DNA of 64,000 nt from Seminibacterium arietis (GCF_042675725.1 NZ_JBHTJN010000008.1:124001-188000), one strand, 5' to 3'. Counted from the first letter of the stretch, positions 1 through 9,376 are shown. The notes: generated by a model not told the origin, from the letters alone. Made by a program: numbers and translations.

Positions 1-353
1 AAAAAAGGATCATTAATTAATCCTTTCCAACCAACTGTAGTTCTCGGTTTTTCAAAATATACTCGCATGATAATTTCAAGAGTATCTTGATACTTCTCTC
101 GCATTTGTTTAATTTTTAAAGCATATTCTAAAGCAGAATTAGGATCATGAATTGAACAAGGTCCAATAATTACTAACAAGCGATCATCATTTTGATGAAT
201 AATATCATGAGCTTTTTGACGAGTTTGCTTTACAATGTTAATTGCTTTCCTACTTGCTGGATATTTTTCTAATAATGCAATAGGCGGTAGTACCTGAGCT
301 GTTTTTACAATTCGAGTATCATCATTTGCAATTTTAATTTTTGTTTTTGTCAT
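1..353 (-). CDS. aroG: 3-deoxy-7-phosphoheptulonate synthase (DAHP synthase), 3' end beyond window
   Basis: The first 117 residues are visible; the rest lies beyond base 1. The enzyme condenses phosphoenolpyruvate with erythrose 4-phosphate, the first step of the shikimate pathway, in the cytosol. The visible part carries GPCSIHDP (residues 64-71) and RVYFEKPRTTVGWKG from residue 97, both hallmarks of the class I AroG/AroF/AroH family. The start is the ATG at 353-351 and aligns with the E. coli AroG N-terminus. Which feedback-regulated isoenzyme (Phe, Tyr or Trp) it is cannot be told from this fragment; the N-terminus most resembles AroG. The lolE gene ends upstream at 430 on the same strand. 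I saw no TyrR box in the gap. Confidence 0.93.
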   Translation of the reverse strand, partial: MTKTKIKIANDDTRIVKTAQVLPPIALLEKYPASRKAINIVKQTRQKAHDIIHQNDDRLLVIIGPCSIHDPNSALEYALKIKQMREKYQDTLEIIMRVYFEKPRTTVGWKGLINDPF

Positions 354-429
354 ATATCACTCACTTAATTATCAACATTTATTATTTGTTTTCACGAAAA
401 AATAAAAAAATTACCACATTTTCAACAAA

Positions 430-1692
430 TCAATAGTTACTCAGCACTTGTGCTGGTTGTAATTTTGCGGCACGATTGGCTGGGTACAAACTTGCTAGCA
501 AGCTCAACATTAATGTAGCTAACAAAACTAATAACACATCTTGCCAATGTAGTTCACTTGGTAAAAAATCCACAAAATAGACACCATCTGATAATAATTT
601 TTTACCAATGATCGATTCAAGAGCTTGAATAAGTGCGGTTAAATTTAAAGATAGTACTATACCTAAAATAGTACCAATAATACAACCTTTCATTCCCACT
701 AATAAACCATAAAAAATAAAAATCTGCCTAACAAAGCCGTTATTTGCCCCTAACGTCCTCAGTACAGCAATATCACTTTGTTTATCTTTTACTGCCATTA
801 TTAAAGTAGAAACCACATTAAAACAGGCTACACTAATTACTAGTATCATTGAAATATACATTACTGCACGTATTAACTGAATATCACGATACATATAACC
901 AAATTTATCACTCCAATTTTGAACAGCAAGTCTTTGTGGATAATCTTGCAATTCAGCGTAACGCATTGAGCTAATTTTGAAAGGATCTTGTACTTTTATT
1001 TCTATACCATTAATTTGTTGTGAATTATAACCTAATAATTGCTGAGCTTGTTTTAAAGGCATCAGAGCATAACTATGATCCAGTTGTCCATCCAAACGCA
1101 AAATACCAGTAACATAAATAGAATAACGTTCTGGTTGCTCAAATTTATTATTCGAGGCATTGCTTTGATTTTTTGAAATTAACAAAGTGACTACATCACC
1201 CACTTTCACTCCAAGTTCTTTCGCAATACCATTACCTAATATCAAACCGCCTTGCTGATCAAATTTTTGCCAGTTTTGTTCCAAAACATATTGTCCTAAC
1301 TGACTCACTTTATCTTGTGCTTTTTTTGCCACACCTTTAATTTGAACAACTTTCAATTTTGTACCATTTTCAATTAATGCAGAGAACGAAACAAAAGGTG
1401 AGCTAGCAACAATTTGCGGATTTTGTTGTAAAAGTGCGGTCAAATTTTGTCTCTGTTCAATTACTGAAATGCCACCCTTTTCCGCTAGTGTAAAAATTTC
1501 AGCATGGGGTACAACTGCAAGAATGCGATTATTTAGCTCTCGTTCGAAACCATTCATTGCACTTAGTCCTAAAATCAACACAGCTACACCAAGTGCGATG
1601 CCAATTAAAGAGAAAGCGGAAATTAACGATACTAATGGATTTTTTTGTTTAACTTGTTGATAACGCAGACTAATAAAGAATGGGTGACTCAT
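430..1692 (-). CDS. lolE: lipoprotein-releasing ABC transporter permease LolE
   Basis: Inner-membrane permease of the LolCDE complex, which extracts outer-membrane lipoproteins from the inner membrane and hands them to LolA. The 420 residues match E. coli LolE (414 aa), including SLIGIALGVAVLILGLSAMNG in the first membrane segment (about 25-47) and DFLPSELHW near residue 375. A large periplasmic domain is followed by three C-terminal membrane helices of the FtsX type. It is the last gene of lolC-lolD-lolE, the E. coli order, and overlaps lolD by 4 bases, so translation is probably coupled. LolC and LolE are paralogues; order and the VVPHAEI region favour LolE here. Two uptake sequences lie inside it (631-639, 1432-1440). 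Confidence 0.93.
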   Translation of the reverse strand: MSHPFFISLRYQQVKQKNPLVSLISAFSLIGIALGVAVLILGLSAMNGFERELNNRILAVVPHAEIFTLAEKGGISVIEQRQNLTALLQQNPQIVASSPFVSFSALIENGTKLKVVQIKGVAKKAQDKVSQLGQYVLEQNWQKFDQQGGLILGNGIAKELGVKVGDVVTLLISKNQSNASNNKFEQPERYSIYVTGILRLDGQLDHSYALMPLKQAQQLLGYNSQQINGIEIKVQDPFKISSMRYAELQDYPQRLAVQNWSDKFGYMYRDIQLIRAVMYISMILVISVACFNVVSTLIMAVKDKQSDIAVLRTLGANNGFVRQIFIFYGLLVGMKGCIIGTILGIVLSLNLTALIQALESIIGKKLLSDGVYFVDFLPSELHWQDVLLVLLATLMLSLLASLYPANRAAKLQPAQVLSNY

Positions 1693-2378
1693 GCTATTTC
1701 TCCTGTCAGAGTACCATCTTGCATCACTAAACGTTTTGAGAATTTTTCTGCTAAATGTAAATCATGAGTAACTAATAAAAATGCCGTATTTTGTTCAGCG
1801 TTTAATTGTCGGATTAAGTCAAAAATACTTTCTGTAGTATAGCGATCTAAATTTCCCGTAGGTTCATCAGCTAAAACAAGAGCAGGATTATTGACTAATG
1901 CTCTGGCAATAGCAACTCGTTGACGTTCTCCCCCTGATAGGGCTGACGGACGATGAGTCAAACGATGAGCAAGCCCTACAGAATTTAAAATATTTTCTGC
2001 TCGATTTTGAGCTTCAGTTTTATTTTGTCTACCAATCAACATTGGCATCATTACGTTTTCAATAGCGGTAAAATCTGCTAACAAATGGTGAAACTGATAT
2101 ACAAATCCTAAATACCGATTACGTAAAATAGCTAATTCATCACTATTTGCTTGTTGAAGTGATTGCCCTTTAATAAAGACTTCGCCACTATCTGGTTGAT
2201 CAAGTCCACTTAGCATATGCAGAAGGGTGCTTTTACCAGATCCCGAAGTACCAACGATTGCGACAAGTTCACCTTGTTGTAGTGAAAAATTCACATTTTT
2301 GACTACAAGAGTTTTAGTGTCTCCTTGCAAATAAGACTTGCTCAAATTTTTACAATCTAATAAACGTTTCTCATTCAT
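1689..2378 (-). CDS. lolD: lipoprotein-releasing system ATP-binding protein LolD
   Basis: Cytoplasmic ATPase that powers LolCDE lipoprotein release. Walker A (GTSGSGKST), the ABC signature LSGGERQ and Walker B ALVLADE are all intact. LolD's VYQFHHLL and the TGNLD motif of the MacB/LolD branch are present. I chose the ATG at 2378 (229 aa, MNEKRLLDCKNL), because it aligns with the E. coli start MNKILLQCDNL. A longer start at 2414 would overlap lolC by 8 bases and add 12 residues without homology to LolD. Neither start has a clear Shine-Dalgarno sequence, which fits translational coupling to lolC. The end overlaps the lolE start by 4 bases. Confidence 0.93.
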   Translation of the reverse strand: MNEKRLLDCKNLSKSYLQGDTKTLVVKNVNFSLQQGELVAIVGTSGSGKSTLLHMLSGLDQPDSGEVFIKGQSLQQANSDELAILRNRYLGFVYQFHHLLADFTAIENVMMPMLIGRQNKTEAQNRAENILNSVGLAHRLTHRPSALSGGERQRVAIARALVNNPALVLADEPTGNLDRYTTESIFDLIRQLNAEQNTAFLLVTHDLHLAEKFSKRLVMQDGTLTGEIA

Positions 2379-2406
2379 ATTTTTTAAATTACCACAAATT
2401 TGTTTA

Positions 2407-3591
2407 TCACTCATAACGTAGCACTACTGCTGGTTCTGTTTTTGCTGCTCGATAAGCTGGATATAATGTTGATAGTAAAGATAATAACAACGAAAACACA
2501 AGGATCATGATGATTTGGACATTGTTGATTTCTATAGGCAAATATATGCCATAAGGATTAATGAGAGTGAGTATATGATTTAGATTTAAAGTCAAGATCA
2601 GTCCTAACAACAGTCCAGATAGCGTACCAATTGCCCCGACAATCAATCCTTGAAAAATAAAAATTTGTTGAATCTGTTTATGTTTTAAACCCTGCGTTTG
2701 TAAAATAGCAATTTCTCCCTGCTTATCTACTACCATTAAACTCAATGATGTAACAATATTCGATACCGCAACAATAATCATAAGACTCACAAGTAAACCC
2801 ATCATATTTTTTTCCATTTTAACTGCTTGGAAAAATTCCCCTTTTTGAGTTCGCCAATCTTTAATTTTCCATTTTTCCGTAGGAAAAGATCGTGATAATT
2901 CAGTAATTAAAAATGGATCTTGTAAAAATAAACGATAGCCTTCGGCTTGAGTAGTGGAAATCCGCATTAATCTTCCAATATCAGTTAGCTCAGTAAAAAT
3001 TGTTGAATTCTCAAAGGGTGAAAAATAAACAGCAGAGACAGTAAATAAACGCTGTACAGGTACTCGCCCAAAAGGAGTATATTGACTATTTTCTGTAATC
3101 ATCAACCTAACTTTATCTCCAACTTGTAGCTTTAGTTGTTGAGCAAGCTGAGAACTAATAATAACTCGAAAACCACCTTTAGGTAATAATTGTTGTAATT
3201 CACTCGCACTAAAATTTAGTAATAAAGGATCGTCAGTTTCTTTTTGCACGCCAATTACTTTCCCTGCACTAACTGCATTCGCCGATTGTAGTATTACATC
3301 CGTACTATTGATAGCTACCGCACTTTGCACTTCTTTGGGTAAAATAGGCAAAGAATCTGATAATTCAATATGCCCCTGTAATGGACTAATAATAGCATGT
3401 GGAATAGTAGCTAATACTTGTTGTTTTTGGTTGTTTTCTAGGCCGTTCATCACTGATAATACAATAATTAACGCACAAACACCGAGCATAATCCCAATAG
3501 AAGCAAGATTACTCACTAAACGACCAAAACGATCCGCACTTTTAGCTCGCCAATAACGCAAAGCAATAAAAAAAGAAATAGGCAATGTCAT
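2407..3591 (-). CDS. lolC: lipoprotein-releasing ABC transporter permease LolC
   Basis: First gene of lolCDE and partner of LolE in the inner-membrane lipoprotein extraction complex; LolC provides the LolA-docking side in E. coli. The 394 residues follow E. coli LolC (399 aa) throughout: RYWRAKSADRFGR at the N-terminus, a first membrane helix around 29-50, a periplasmic domain, then EKNMMGLL and three C-terminal membrane helices ending in TLYPAYRAAKTEPAVVLRYE. No Lol gene is missing, so the system looks functional. A terminator-like hairpin at 3609-3630 separates it from the dehydrogenase gene upstream on the same strand. Confidence 0.94.
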   Translation of the reverse strand: MTLPISFFIALRYWRAKSADRFGRLVSNLASIGIMLGVCALIIVLSVMNGLENNQKQQVLATIPHAIISPLQGHIELSDSLPILPKEVQSAVAINSTDVILQSANAVSAGKVIGVQKETDDPLLLNFSASELQQLLPKGGFRVIISSQLAQQLKLQVGDKVRLMITENSQYTPFGRVPVQRLFTVSAVYFSPFENSTIFTELTDIGRLMRISTTQAEGYRLFLQDPFLITELSRSFPTEKWKIKDWRTQKGEFFQAVKMEKNMMGLLVSLMIIVAVSNIVTSLSLMVVDKQGEIAILQTQGLKHKQIQQIFIFQGLIVGAIGTLSGLLLGLILTLNLNHILTLINPYGIYLPIEINNVQIIMILVFSLLLSLLSTLYPAYRAAKTEPAVVLRYE

Positions 3592-3608
3592 TTTATAGCC
3601 AAATTAAA

Positions 3609-3630
3609 TTCCCCTGTGAAATCAGGGGAA
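3609..3630 (-). terminator. Rho-independent terminator of the hydroxyacid dehydrogenase gene
   Basis: The arms TTCCCCTG and CAGGGGAA enclose a TGAAAT loop; on the minus strand the stem is followed by a T-rich stretch. It lies just past the stop of the 3657-4598 gene and upstream of lolC. Confidence 0.7.
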
Positions 3631-3656
3631 TGATTTCAGAATTTGAAGATTATACG

Positions 3657-4598
3657 TCATTTACCCTCTACAACAAAATCTTCTATATTCTTACAAAGTT
3701 TTTTTACTAAAATATCTACTGCTTGATTTGATGCCCAAGCTATATGTGGTGTAATAATAAGATTTGGTAACGTCTTTGCGGCTTGTAATAGTAAGTTATC
3801 TTTTTCTGGTGGTTCTTTAACCATTACATCAATAGCTGCAGCTGCAATAGTATTATTTTGTAGAGCCTCTACTAACGCTTGTTCATTAACTAATGGACCA
3901 CGACCAGTATTAATTAAATAAGCAGTCGGTTTCATTAATTTTAGAGTATCAGCATTAATTAAATCTTGAGTGTCTGCTGTTAATGGGCAATGCAAAGTAA
4001 CGATGTCAGCTTCTTTTAGTACTGTTTCAAAAGGTAAATAACCATCACGTATCGTTTTGGCTCCTTTACGTTCTGCATACATGACGTTCATTCCAAGTGC
4101 GGTAGCTAAACGTCCAATTTCCGTTCCTAAGCTTCCCTTTCCTACAACCCCCAAAGTTGAACCTTTAACATCGTTGATAGGGTAATCAAAATAACAAAAT
4201 TGCTTGCAATCAGCCCATTTTGCAGAAAGTTGATCTCTATACCAGTTCATCAAATTATGTCTAAGAGCAAAAATTAAACCCAATACATGTTCTGGTACAG
4301 TAACTGATGAGTATCCAGTAATATTTTTTACTGTAATACCGAGTTCTTTTGCCGCAATAAGATCAATATTATTTGTACCTGTTGCTGTAAGTGCAATCAG
4401 TTTTAAGTTTGGTAACTGTTGCATAACTTCGCGATTAAAAATGACTTTGCTAGTAATGATAATATCTGCTTCTTTAGCTCGCTCAACAGTTTGTTCAGCA
4501 CTCGTATATTCATATTCAATCCATTGATGAGGAAAATTTGGACGTGGAATAGGAATATGTTTGGGTAATGCAGTACTATCAAGAAAAACAATTTTCAT
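3657..4598 (-). CDS. D-2-hydroxyacid dehydrogenase (NAD-dependent)
   Basis: Cytosolic NAD-dependent 2-hydroxyacid dehydrogenase of the glycerate/phosphoglycerate dehydrogenase superfamily. The nucleotide-binding loop is GKGSLG (153-158). The catalytic triad is visible as Arg233 (NTGRGPLV), Glu262 (KEPPEKDNLL) and His285 (TPHIAWAS). Length (313 aa) is normal for the family. The loop is GKGSLG rather than the common GLGxIG, but the glycines that matter are kept. Substrate cannot be read from sequence; hydroxypyruvate/glycerate (HprA-type) is a reasonable guess. It sits between lolC and kdsA and probably has its own terminator at 3609-3630. An uptake sequence lies inside it at 4095-4103. Confidence 0.85.
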   Translation of the reverse strand: MKIVFLDSTALPKHIPIPRPNFPHQWIEYEYTSAEQTVERAKEADIIITSKVIFNREVMQQLPNLKLIALTATGTNNIDLIAAKELGITVKNITGYSSVTVPEHVLGLIFALRHNLMNWYRDQLSAKWADCKQFCYFDYPINDVKGSTLGVVGKGSLGTEIGRLATALGMNVMYAERKGAKTIRDGYLPFETVLKEADIVTLHCPLTADTQDLINADTLKLMKPTAYLINTGRGPLVNEQALVEALQNNTIAAAAIDVMVKEPPEKDNLLLQAAKTLPNLIITPHIAWASNQAVDILVKKLCKNIEDFVVEGK

Positions 4599-4723
4599 AA
4601 AATCTCCTTTAGCAAGTTATGATTAAATTACACTTCGACTATACAACAAGGCTTATTAATTAACAATATTTTCACTTTTGTTTTGCAAAAAAGATTAAAC
4701 TGAAGCATAAATTTTAACTATTA

Positions 4724-5578
4724 TTAATTTGTAGTATCAATTTCAACAAAGGATTTTACTAAATCATCAACAGCCTTAATTTGTGAAACAAAAGCTTCTA
4801 GCTTCGATAATGGTAATGCAGAAGGTCCATCGCATTTAGCTAAATCTGGCTGAGGATGAGCTTCCAAAAATAATCCAGCTAAGCCAACTGCCATTCCAGC
4901 ACGAGCAAGTTCTGTTACCTGTGCTCTACGCCCACTTGATGCTGCACCAAAAGGATCTCGACATTGTAAAGAATGAGTCACATCAAAAATAATAGGGCAA
5001 CCTCTAGAAACAGTTTTCATTACACCAAAACCAAGCATGTCAACAACTAAATTGTCATAACCAAAATTAGTACCTCGATCACATAAAATTATTTGATCAT
5101 TGCCACACTCTTCAATTTTTTCTACGATATTTCCCATTTGACCAGGACTTAAAAATTGTGGTTTTTTTACATTAATTACCGCTCCTGTTCGAGCCATAGC
5201 CTCAACTAAGTCAGTTTGACGAGCAAGAAAAGCTGGAAGTTGGATAATATCTACAACATCTGCAACAGGTTGACATTGATAAACTTCGTGTACATCTGTA
5301 ATGATTTTTACTCCAAAATTTTCTTTCAAAGCCTGAAAAATTTTCAGCCCTTGTTCCATACCTGGTCCTCGATAAGAATGAATAGAAGAGCGGTTAGCTT
5401 TATCAAAAGAAGCCTTAAATACATAAGGTACTCCTAGTTTTTGTGTTACTTCTACATATTTTTCACAAACTCGCATTGCCATATCAAGGCTCTCTAACAC
5501 ATTCATACCGCCAAACAATACAAAAGGTTTGTGATTAGCAATCTCAATATTGCCTAAACGAATAATTTTATTTTTCAT
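4724..5578 (-). CDS. kdsA: 2-dehydro-3-deoxyphosphooctonate aldolase (KDO-8-phosphate synthase)
   Basis: Condenses phosphoenolpyruvate with arabinose 5-phosphate to give KDO-8-phosphate, precursor of the lipopolysaccharide core sugar KDO. It is 284 residues, exactly the E. coli KdsA length. It carries PFVLFGGMNVLES at 18-30, FKASFDKANRSS, QLPAFLARQTDLV, and CDGPSALPL near the C-terminus. It is the last gene of the prfA-prmC-sirB1-kdsA group, an arrangement shared with E. coli and H. influenzae. The gap to the sirB1-type gene is 13 bases, so they are probably co-transcribed. Confidence 0.96.
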   Translation of the reverse strand: MKNKIIRLGNIEIANHKPFVLFGGMNVLESLDMAMRVCEKYVEVTQKLGVPYVFKASFDKANRSSIHSYRGPGMEQGLKIFQALKENFGVKIITDVHEVYQCQPVADVVDIIQLPAFLARQTDLVEAMARTGAVINVKKPQFLSPGQMGNIVEKIEECGNDQIILCDRGTNFGYDNLVVDMLGFGVMKTVSRGCPIIFDVTHSLQCRDPFGAASSGRRAQVTELARAGMAVGLAGLFLEAHPQPDLAKCDGPSALPLSKLEAFVSQIKAVDDLVKSFVEIDTTN

Positions 5579-5591
5579 AAATAATTTCCTT

Positions 5592-6407
5592 TTAATGAAT
5601 AGGTTCTAGTTCATTTTTAAGTTCAGAAATTTGATTCGCTAATAATATCGCTGAAGGATCATGGGGACATTTTTCAACAAAATGTGTCAAGTCATCAACT
5701 GCTGCTCTAATACAACCTAATTTAACAAACACAATACCTCGATCTCTGACTTCATAAGGACTATTTGGATGTCGATCAACTAAAGCTTCAATATAAACTA
5801 ACGCACTAAAATTTAACTGATCTCGAATAAGTGCATTTTTTGCTATTTCACTAAATCGTTTCACTAATTCATTACAACCAGCGTATTGCAAAGTTTCTTC
5901 TTTCATTTCCGCGGCAAAACCAAACGCACCTTCATATAATTGCTGTAAATATTGATATGTGACATATTTCCCATCCCAAGGATCAACAAAAAAAGTTTCC
6001 TTTTCTATGTCCACTCGCAAAATTAGTTGTGTTGGAAAATTAACTGGATAAATAGGTAATGACAAACTTTCCGCTAAGTATAAAATAATTCCTGCAATAC
6101 TAATTGGCATTGCGGAGCGATTTTTTAGCACATAATGTAAGTATAAATTTGAAGAATGAAAATAATTACTCGGGTCACAATAAAATCCCCAATCGTCATA
6201 AACTAACGCAAGCAAACGATCAACTTTTTGTTTAATCGTCATTTCAGGACTAAAGGCTTTACGTGCTTTTCTAACCAAGTTTCCCATTAATCCCCGAATA
6301 CGATAAATTTCCTCTCCATCATCATCAAAAGTAAGTTGGTAAAAATAGATCATTTCATCATACAATGCTCGGTGATAATATTTTTCCCCTAGCCAGTTAT
6401 TTTTCAT
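5592..6407 (-). CDS. sirB1: SirB1-family protein (transglutaminase-like/TPR, YchA-type)
   Basis: Member of the SirB1/YchA family, 271 residues. The N-terminal two thirds has the transglutaminase-like SirB1 core (DDWGFYCDPSNYFHSSNLYL, then AMPISIAGIILYLA). The C-terminal third (about 185-265) resembles TPR helices (YIEALVDRHPNSPYEVRDRG). The biochemical role is not established; its constant position between prmC and kdsA suggests a housekeeping function. It overlaps prmC by 11 bases. No signal peptide is visible, so it should be cytosolic. Confidence 0.88.
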   Translation of the reverse strand: MKNNWLGEKYYHRALYDEMIYFYQLTFDDDGEEIYRIRGLMGNLVRKARKAFSPEMTIKQKVDRLLALVYDDWGFYCDPSNYFHSSNLYLHYVLKNRSAMPISIAGIILYLAESLSLPIYPVNFPTQLILRVDIEKETFFVDPWDGKYVTYQYLQQLYEGAFGFAAEMKEETLQYAGCNELVKRFSEIAKNALIRDQLNFSALVYIEALVDRHPNSPYEVRDRGIVFVKLGCIRAAVDDLTHFVEKCPHDPSAILLANQISELKNELEPIH

Positions 6408-7302
6408 TTTTTTGTCCTATCGTCACTCTATCGTTACCACTATAATCTTTAATAGTCATAACATGCTGCCACTGATTCTTTGTAAAAAATGACCGCACTT
6501 TGTTCGCCTGTTGCCAACCATGTTCTAATAATAAGACTCCTTGTGGCTTTAGATACTGCGGTGCTATTTTAATAATATGTTTTAAGTCAGAATAACCTTC
6601 TTCTGCTGAGACTAATGCTGTTTTAGGTTCAAACTGCACATCACCTTGAGTTAAATGTTCATCGTTTTCATCAATATAAGGGGGATTTGCTACAATCATA
6701 TCATAATGATCGTTGATTTCATTAAACCAATCACTTTGGATAAATTCCACTTTATTCAAATTATGACGTATGGCATTAGATCTTGCTAACTCCACTGCCT
6801 CTAACAAAAAATCTACTCCTACAATACGTAAATTGAATTTATGTTGCTCAGCAATATCCTCTAATTCAGATGCTAGAGAAAGTGCGATTGCTCCCGTGCC
6901 AGTCCCTAAATCCAAAATAGCAAATTCTTGTTGCACTAAATTTTGTGGATATTTTAACCGCTCTTTAATTATTTTTAATGCTTGCTCTACTAAAATTTCC
7001 GTATCTGCACGCGGTATTAACGTACAAGGAGATACTTTTAAATTTAAGGTCCAAAAAGATTTTTCCCCTAAAATATACGCCATCGGTTGCTGCTGACAAC
7101 GTTTTTCTAATAGTTCTGTTAATTGTGTTAGTTCGAATTCAGTTAACCGATCATCAGAAAATGCCAAAATACTAGCTCGATTACGTTTAGTAACGAATTC
7201 TAATAACAAAAGACTATCGCTTTTAGGATTAAGAAAAGGATCTAAACTCTGATTTTGAACTAATCTTTCCTTAGCAAACTCAAGCCATTGAGCATAATTC
7301 AT
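6397..7302 (-). CDS. prmC: peptide chain release factor N5-glutamine methyltransferase PrmC
   Basis: Methylates the glutamine of the GGQ motif in release factors RF1 and RF2, using S-adenosylmethionine. Residues 131-137 (DLGTGTG) form the SAM-binding loop, and NPPY at 206-209 is the signature of amino-acid N-methyltransferases of this class. PRADTE (97-102) is typical for PrmC. Its substrate gene prfA lies 29 bases upstream on the same strand. An uptake sequence is embedded near the 3' end (6492-6500), so DNA-uptake selection has been accommodated in the coding sequence. Confidence 0.95.
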   Translation of the reverse strand: MNYAQWLEFAKERLVQNQSLDPFLNPKSDSLLLLEFVTKRNRASILAFSDDRLTEFELTQLTELLEKRCQQQPMAYILGEKSFWTLNLKVSPCTLIPRADTEILVEQALKIIKERLKYPQNLVQQEFAILDLGTGTGAIALSLASELEDIAEQHKFNLRIVGVDFLLEAVELARSNAIRHNLNKVEFIQSDWFNEINDHYDMIVANPPYIDENDEHLTQGDVQFEPKTALVSAEEGYSDLKHIIKIAPQYLKPQGVLLLEHGWQQANKVRSFFTKNQWQHVMTIKDYSGNDRVTIGQKNEK

Positions 7303-7331
7303 GTTATTACACCAATTTAATGAAGTTCAAA

Positions 7332-8414
7332 TTAATTTTGCTCAGAAAGTGCTGCAAGCTGATCTGCTTGATATTCAGTAATAATCGGCTGAATAAGCTC
7401 ATCAATTTTACCATTCATTACTTCATCAAGACGATAGATAGTCAAATTAATTCGATGATCTGTTACTCGTCCTTGCGGATAATTATAAGTCCGAATTTTA
7501 TCGGAACGATCGCCTGAGCCGAGCAAGTTGCGTCTAGTATCAGCTTGTTCTTGAGCTTGTTTTTCTTGTTCTGCTTGCACAATACGAGATGCCAATACAG
7601 ACAAAGCCTTAGCTTTATTTTTATGTTGTGAACGTTCATCCTGACATTCAACTACAATTCCCGTCGGAATATGAGTAATACGTACTGCGGAGTCCGTTGT
7701 ATTAACATGCTGACCACCTGCACCAGAAGAGCGGTAAGTATCAATACGTAAATCTGTAGGATTAATTTCTGGCATTTCACTTTCGGGTAATTCTGGCATT
7801 ACAGCAACAGTACAGGCAGAAGTATGAATTCGACCTTGAGACTCTGTTTTCGGCACACGTTGTACACGGTGACCGCCTGATTCAAATTTCAATTGACCGT
7901 ACACACCGTCACCAGAGATCTTTACAATGACTTCCTTGTATCCGCCTTGCTCACTTTCATTAGCACTTAGCATTTCTACACGCCACCGCTTGCTTTCTGC
8001 ATAACGACTGTACATACGGAATAAGTCTCCAGCAAAAAGACCTGCTTCATCACCGCCTGTTCCAGCTCTAATTTCTAAATAGCAGTTATACTCATCGTTT
8101 GGATCTTTCGGTAATAATAAAATTTGTAATTGTTGCTCAATACCCTCTAACTCTGATGTACAATTTTCGATCTCTTCTACTGCCATTTCTTTCATACTTG
8201 GATCGTTAAGCAAAAACTCCGCTTCTTGTAAATCAACGTTTAACTGCTTCCAACGAGCAAAACATTTAACAACTTCTTCTAATTGAGAATATTCTTTTGA
8301 ATATGCACGAAATTTGTCTTGATCATTAATCACCGATACATCACCGAGCAAAGCTTCTAACTCTTCATGACGTTCATTCAAGCTTTCTAACTTATTGATA
8401 ATAGAAGATTTCAT
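7332..8414 (-). CDS. prfA: peptide chain release factor 1
   Basis: RF1 recognises UAA and UAG stop codons and triggers peptide release on the ribosome. At 360 residues it has the E. coli length. The universally conserved GGQ is at 233-235 within SSGAGGQHVNTTDSAVR. The codon-reading tripeptide region reads RVPKTESQGRIHTS, giving PKT at 188-190, the RF1-type PxT motif, rather than the SPF of RF2. It is the first gene of the prfA-prmC-sirB1-kdsA group. The gap upstream (8415-8936) contains an insertion-sequence relic. Confidence 0.96.
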   Translation of the reverse strand: MKSSIINKLESLNERHEELEALLGDVSVINDQDKFRAYSKEYSQLEEVVKCFARWKQLNVDLQEAEFLLNDPSMKEMAVEEIENCTSELEGIEQQLQILLLPKDPNDEYNCYLEIRAGTGGDEAGLFAGDLFRMYSRYAESKRWRVEMLSANESEQGGYKEVIVKISGDGVYGQLKFESGGHRVQRVPKTESQGRIHTSACTVAVMPELPESEMPEINPTDLRIDTYRSSGAGGQHVNTTDSAVRITHIPTGIVVECQDERSQHKNKAKALSVLASRIVQAEQEKQAQEQADTRRNLLGSGDRSDKIRTYNYPQGRVTDHRINLTIYRLDEVMNGKIDELIQPIITEYQADQLAALSEQN

Positions 8415-8590
8415 TAATTTATTTATCCTAAATTTTAAATACTATACAAAAACAACCATATTCTAACATACTTCTATAAAAATCCCATGTGTGAATAAAC
8501 CATATTACAATTCTAAATTATGTTTAATTTCTAACTACTTAATTATTACTATAACTTAATTTTTCCAAAGTAATTTTTGGAAAAATAATA

Positions 8591-8801
8591 AATTTGCTTA
8601 GAGAATAGAGCGATAGAAAGCTTTTCAATAGGCTAAAAAAATGAGTGTTATTTGGAGAAACAATTTGAGACTTTTGCCGAGCTTGAAAAAAAGATTCAAG
8701 AGTATACTTATTACAACAATAAGCGTATTCAAATGAAATTAAAAAGGCTGAACTTTGCGGAATACAGAACGCAATCTTTGAATTACATCAGTAAATTTTG
8801 A
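8591..8801 (+). pseudogene. relic of an IS3-family transposase (C-terminal end)
   Basis: Read from 8637 to the stop at 8799-8801, the frame gives KNECYLEKQFETFAELEKK, then IQEYTYYNNKRIQMKLK and RLNFAEYRTQSLNYISKF. This is the C-terminal end of an IS3/IS150-group integrase (YYN.KRIQ.KLK..SP.EYR.QSL). Just upstream, other frames give pieces of the preceding part (roughly LEN.AIESFFNRLK) broken by frameshifts. Only the last 60-70 codons survive and I see no terminal inverted repeat or target duplication. It is the only recognisable content in the 520-base gap between prfA and yfbV. Confidence 0.75.
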
Positions 8802-8936
8802 ACAGCGAATCATTATATATGTAACTATACTACTCCGTAAAACAGATCCAAATAATAGGCTACATATAAAAAAACAACTAAATGCAAATAAATATAATTA
8901 AGTGATATATAAATGAAATTTTGATTATAGCTAAAC

Positions 8937-9376
8937 TTAAATATCTTGCCAAAAATCTGGATCTAACTTTTGTTGAGCTTTTTTCAACACATCTGCTAGG
9001 TCTTGGTAAGTTGGAGTTTCTTTAACTGGCACAACTATATTTTGTTTTTTCAACATGGTACAAATTTTCTTAAACCACACCGCACTTTTCGGAGGTAAAT
9101 AGGTTGTTGCGCGTTTACCCAACCAATATAGACCTTGCAATGGTAGTGCTAATGCAACTAAACCAGTTAAAATAGCAGCAGCTAAAGCAACATAATCACC
9201 TTTGGCATAAAACTGCTGCCATAAAATCGCAAATACAGCAATAAAAGGCATAAATTTTGCCCAAACATTGTGGCTCGGATTACTCTATTTTCTGGAAAAA
9301 TCATCGCTAGCTTTTTTTCTAAAGGCCAAGTTAATAAATAACGTTGCCCCTTTTTAAGCAAACTAAAAAAATTCAT
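8937..9376 (-). pseudogene. yfbV: UPF0208 membrane protein YfbV, interrupted by a one-base frameshift
   Basis: Two overlapping frames make one YfbV-type protein. The first (from ATG 9376) reads MNFFSLLKKGQRYLLTWPLEKK to ATMFGQ. The second carries FMPFIAVFAILWQQFY, then ALPLQGLYWLGKRATTYLPP to the stop at 8937. One extra A in the A-run just after ATMFGQ (near 9253-9257 on the plus strand) would restore GQKFMPFIAV and a 146-residue protein, close to E. coli YfbV (151 aa). The family is a two-helix inner-membrane protein of unknown role, typically divergent from ackA as here. A true mutation and a homopolymer sequencing error cannot be told apart. Confidence 0.85.
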
